Below, piece after piece: positions 12,911 through 14,969 of a stretch of 14,969 nucleotides of DNA. The DNA lies in the NCBI GenBank assembly GCA_964641175.1, contig CAZXLJ010000081.1, positions 1 through 14,969 on the forward strand, written 5' to 3'. This stretch comes from CAYNST01 sp964641175. Its GTDB lineage: Bacteria; Pseudomonadota; Gammaproteobacteria; Pseudomonadales; Cellvibrionaceae. Position 1 is the first letter of the stretch. Each line of letters starts with the position of its first letter. The notes beneath the pieces were generated by a model, which was given only the letters and a program-made list of their open reading frames with translations, ran no database searches and was not told where the DNA came from. Position numbers and translations under genes: made by a program.

Positions 12911-13968
12911 CATTTATCCGGGTCACCTCCCCTCATACCCGCGCTGCGACCACCACCGGCCGGGTGATGCGGCAGGTCTGTTTTGCGACCGTGCCCGGCA
13001 TCATTGCCCTGACCGCATTCTTCGGTGTCGGCGTGCTCTTCAATATTGCTCTGGCAGTAATTTGCGCCGTCGGTTTTGAAGCAGCCGTACTGAAATTGCG
13101 GCGCCGCAACATAGCCTTTTATCTGCGCGATTGCAGCGCCCTGGTCACAGCGATATTGCTGGGCATCGCCCTGCCTCCATACTGCCCGTGGTGGCTGGTG
13201 GTCGTAGGTATTTTCTTTGCGATTGTGGTAGCGAAGCATCTTTACGGTGGTCTCGGCTATAACCCTTTCAATCCGGCGATGATCGGATACGTGGTGCTTC
13301 TTGTGTCCTTTCCGCTGGAGATGACGCAGTGGGCCGCGCCGGCAGGCGCCCTGGCGGACGGTCGAGACCTGTTATCACTGGGAGACGCCTGGCGGAAAAT
13401 TCTCGGTGACAGCGCCATTGACGGTTTCACGGCGGCAACACCCCTGGATGTACTCAAGCAGAACAAAGGCCTGACGCTTGCGGCGCTCTATGACACGGAT
13501 CCGACTCTGGCCAGCGGCCGCTGGGCCGGTACCGGATGGGAGTGGGCGAATCTTGCATTTCTCGGCGGCGGCATTTTCCTGCTTTACAAACGCGTGTTTA
13601 CCTGGCACGCGCCCGTCGCCATGCTGGCCACTCTCGGGCTGTTCGCCATCGCCTTTTATGACGGTGGCAGTTCCAACAGCGCCGGTTCCCCGATCTTTCA
13701 TTGGCTTTCCGGCGCCACTATGTTCGGCGCCTTCTTTATCGTCACCGACCCGGTAACTTCGGCGGTGAGCAATAAGGGGCGTCTGATCTATGGCGCCACC
13801 ATCGGCGCCCTGGTCTTCCTGATCCGGGTATGGGGCAATTACCCTGATGCCGTCGCCTTTGCTGTCCTGCTGTTGAACTTCGCCGCTCCCTTCATCGACT
13901 ATTACACGGTGCCACGCACCTATGGTCATGAGCGTGCAGAACGCGCCACCAAAGTGAAGGACTCCTGA
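12907..13968 (+). CDS. rnfD: Rnf complex membrane flavoprotein subunit D
   Basis: Polytopic inner-membrane subunit with covalent FMN, on the ion and electron path of the complex. The 353-residue product matches E. coli RsxD (352): SPHTRAATTTGRVM near the N-terminus, KHLYGGLGYNPFNPAMIGYVVLLVSFPLEMT (about 109-140), and DGFTAATPLD, where T178 fits the FMN-bound threonine (T187 in E. coli as I recall). SGATMFGAFFIVTDPVT (T271 region) and GNYPDAVAFAVLLLN plus DYYTVPRTYGHE near the end are also family blocks. The loop after PLEMTQWAAP is shorter than in E. coli. No clear Shine-Dalgarno site precedes the ATG at 12907; coupling through the short frame upstream may help. One base separates it from rnfG. 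Confidence 0.96.
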   Translation: MTFIRVTSPHTRAATTTGRVMRQVCFATVPGIIALTAFFGVGVLFNIALAVICAVGFEAAVLKLRRRNIAFYLRDCSALVTAILLGIALPPYCPWWLVVVGIFFAIVVAKHLYGGLGYNPFNPAMIGYVVLLVSFPLEMTQWAAPAGALADGRDLLSLGDAWRKILGDSAIDGFTAATPLDVLKQNKGLTLAALYDTDPTLASGRWAGTGWEWANLAFLGGGIFLLYKRVFTWHAPVAMLATLGLFAIAFYDGGSSNSAGSPIFHWLSGATMFGAFFIVTDPVTSAVSNKGRLIYGATIGALVFLIRVWGNYPDAVAFAVLLLNFAAPFIDYYTVPRTYGHERAERATKVKDS

Positions 13969-13969
13969 C

Positions 13970-14617
13970 ATGCTTGGCGCCTCGATTGGACGCAACAGTC
14001 TTATCCTTGCCCTGTTCGCCCTGGCAACGGCAGGACTGATCGCACTGATTTTCCAGAGCACCCAGGCGCGGATCGCTGATGCGCAGTACCGGGCCGCGCA
14101 ACGCGCCCTGCTGGAGATTGTTCCGCGCGACCGCCATGATAACGACATGCTCGCCGATTCCATTCCGCTGAACGCCGAACAGCAGCGCGCCCTGGGGCTT
14201 AAAGGCGCTTCCAGCATTCATGTCGCCCGCAAGGAAGGTGAAATTGTCGCCTTCATCGTGCCGGCCACGGCACCGGATGGCTACAGCGGGGATATCCACC
14301 TGATCATTGGCATTAACGTCGACGGCTCGATCGCCGGCGTGCGGGTCCTCAACCATCGGGAAACGCCCGGCCTCGGCGACAAGCTGGAACTGAGCAAAGC
14401 GCCCTGGATCCTGTCATTCGACGGCAAATCCCTGGGCAAACCGCCCGCCTCTGCCTGGGCGGTCAAAAAGGATGGCGGAGAGTTTGATCAATTCACCGGT
14501 GCCACCATCACGCCGCGGGCCGTGGTCGGGCGGGTGAAAGCCACTCTTGAATACCTGCACGACAACCGGGAAGCGTTCCTGGCTGCCGCAACCCGGAATA
14601 AGGTAGCTCCTCCATGA
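13970..14617 (+). CDS. rnfG: Rnf complex periplasmic flavoprotein subunit G
   Basis: Membrane-anchored subunit carrying a second covalent FMN on the periplasmic side. The 215-residue product (E. coli RsxG 206) has one N-terminal membrane helix (about 9-28), then an FMN-binding domain with GYSGDIHLIIGINVDGSIAGVRVLNHRETPGLGDKLE (about 104-140) and the flavinylation motif FTGATITP, in which T179 is the expected FMN-bound threonine. Flavinylation would need an ApbE transferase, which is not in this window. Its TGA overlaps the rnfE start (ATGA at 14614-14617). Confidence 0.96.
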   Translation: MLGASIGRNSLILALFALATAGLIALIFQSTQARIADAQYRAAQRALLEIVPRDRHDNDMLADSIPLNAEQQRALGLKGASSIHVARKEGEIVAFIVPATAPDGYSGDIHLIIGINVDGSIAGVRVLNHRETPGLGDKLELSKAPWILSFDGKSLGKPPASAWAVKKDGGEFDQFTGATITPRAVVGRVKATLEYLHDNREAFLAAATRNKVAPP

Positions 14618-14969
14618 CGACACCAGCTTTTACCGAAATTGCCCGGAACGGGTTATGGAATAACAACCCGGCACTGGTGCAGCTGCTCGGCCTGTGTCCG
14701 CTGCTGGCGGTAAGCGGCTCGGTGGTCAACGCACTGGGACTCGGCCTTGCCACCATGCTGGTACTCGCGGGCTCCAATATGGCGGTCTCGATTATCCGCG
14801 GGGCGGTCAGCGACGCCGTGCGCCTGCCGGCCTTTGTCATGATCATTGCCGCATTCACGACCTGTACGGAACTGCTCATGCAGGCCTTCACCTTCGAGTT
14901 GTACCAGATTCTGGGAATATTCATCCCGCTCATCGTCACCAACTGCGTCATTCTCGGCCGCGCCGATGC
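14614..14969 (+). CDS. rnfE: Rnf complex subunit E (partial, runs off the right edge)
   Basis: Inner-membrane partner of RnfA; the two are inverted-topology homologues. Only the first 118 codons are inside the window (E. coli RsxE is about 230 residues). Visible blocks: ARNGLWNNNPALVQLLGLCPLLAVS (10-34), NALGLGLATMLVLAGSN (39-55), LPAFVMIIAAFTT (71-83), and ILGIFIPLIVTNCVILGRAD at the edge. C28 and C111 match the two conserved cysteines paired with those of RnfA in the shared cluster. It starts inside the rnfG stop codon (ATGA), with AAGG about ten bases upstream. In related genomes nth (endonuclease III) often follows. Confidence 0.95.
   Translation, partial: MTTPAFTEIARNGLWNNNPALVQLLGLCPLLAVSGSVVNALGLGLATMLVLAGSNMAVSIIRGAVSDAVRLPAFVMIIAAFTTCTELLMQAFTFELYQILGIFIPLIVTNCVILGRAD

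Noticed and set aside
1..14969. Defence, secretion, biosynthetic or other new multigene system
   Set aside because: Every long gene is assigned to a known core family or to a CE4 carbohydrate esterase; no unassigned gene cluster remains.

Overview
The window is a dense, GC-rich (roughly high-50s percent by eye) gammaproteobacterial chromosome segment made mostly of core housekeeping genes. The neighbourhood dcd-mrp / metG-rnfABCDGE and the individual proteins (E. coli-like PyrB, ExoI, Can, MetRS; Pseudomonas-type Dcd) point to Gammaproteobacteria. The one accessory gene, a secreted lipoprotein with a 41-residue poly-serine linker joining a malectin-like module to an acetylxylan-esterase-type CE4 domain, suggests a plant-polysaccharide degrader of the Cellvibrionaceae type (Cellvibrio, Saccharophagus, Teredinibacter, Marinimicrobium and relatives). 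That placement is inference from architecture and synteny only.

Layout. Positions 105-2648, minus strand: sbcB (exonuclease I), then pyrB (aspartate carbamoyltransferase). Positions 2736-3374, plus strand: can (beta carbonic anhydrase, GTG start), divergent from sbcB and convergent with dcd. Positions 3403-5196, minus strand: mrp (Fe-S cluster carrier ATPase), then dcd (dCTP deaminase). A strong hairpin sits in the can/dcd junction. Positions 5197-5728 form a 532-base non-coding stretch with an 18-bp tandem repeat, a plus-strand intrinsic terminator with no gene in front of it, and three CCGGAAT sites. Positions 5729-7021, plus: the CE4 lipoprotein. Positions 7296-9308, plus: metG. Positions 9452 to the right edge, plus: rnfA, rnfB, rnfC, rnfD, rnfG and the start of rnfE, a tightly packed operon for the membrane ion-motive electron transport complex.

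How the genes work together. pyrB and dcd both feed pyrimidine nucleotide supply. can supplies bicarbonate, a substrate for carbamoyl phosphate and carboxylations, but its closeness to pyrB need not mean co-regulation. mrp (Fe-S delivery) and rnf (three Fe-S proteins RnfB, RnfC and RnfA/E) are functionally compatible neighbours of metG. The rnf genes are linked by ATGA overlaps or 1-2 base gaps, so translational coupling is expected.

I found no defence system, CRISPR array, transposon, tRNA or rRNA, and no clearly new system. The items most worth a second look are a pair of related ~57-base elements at the 3' ends of pyrB and mrp that can fold alike, the repeat-plus-orphan-terminator region before the CE4 gene (candidate small RNA or leader), a 15-codon ORF that bridges rnfC and rnfD with ATGA overlaps at both ends, and three internal helical-hairpin repeats in the RnfC C-terminal extension.
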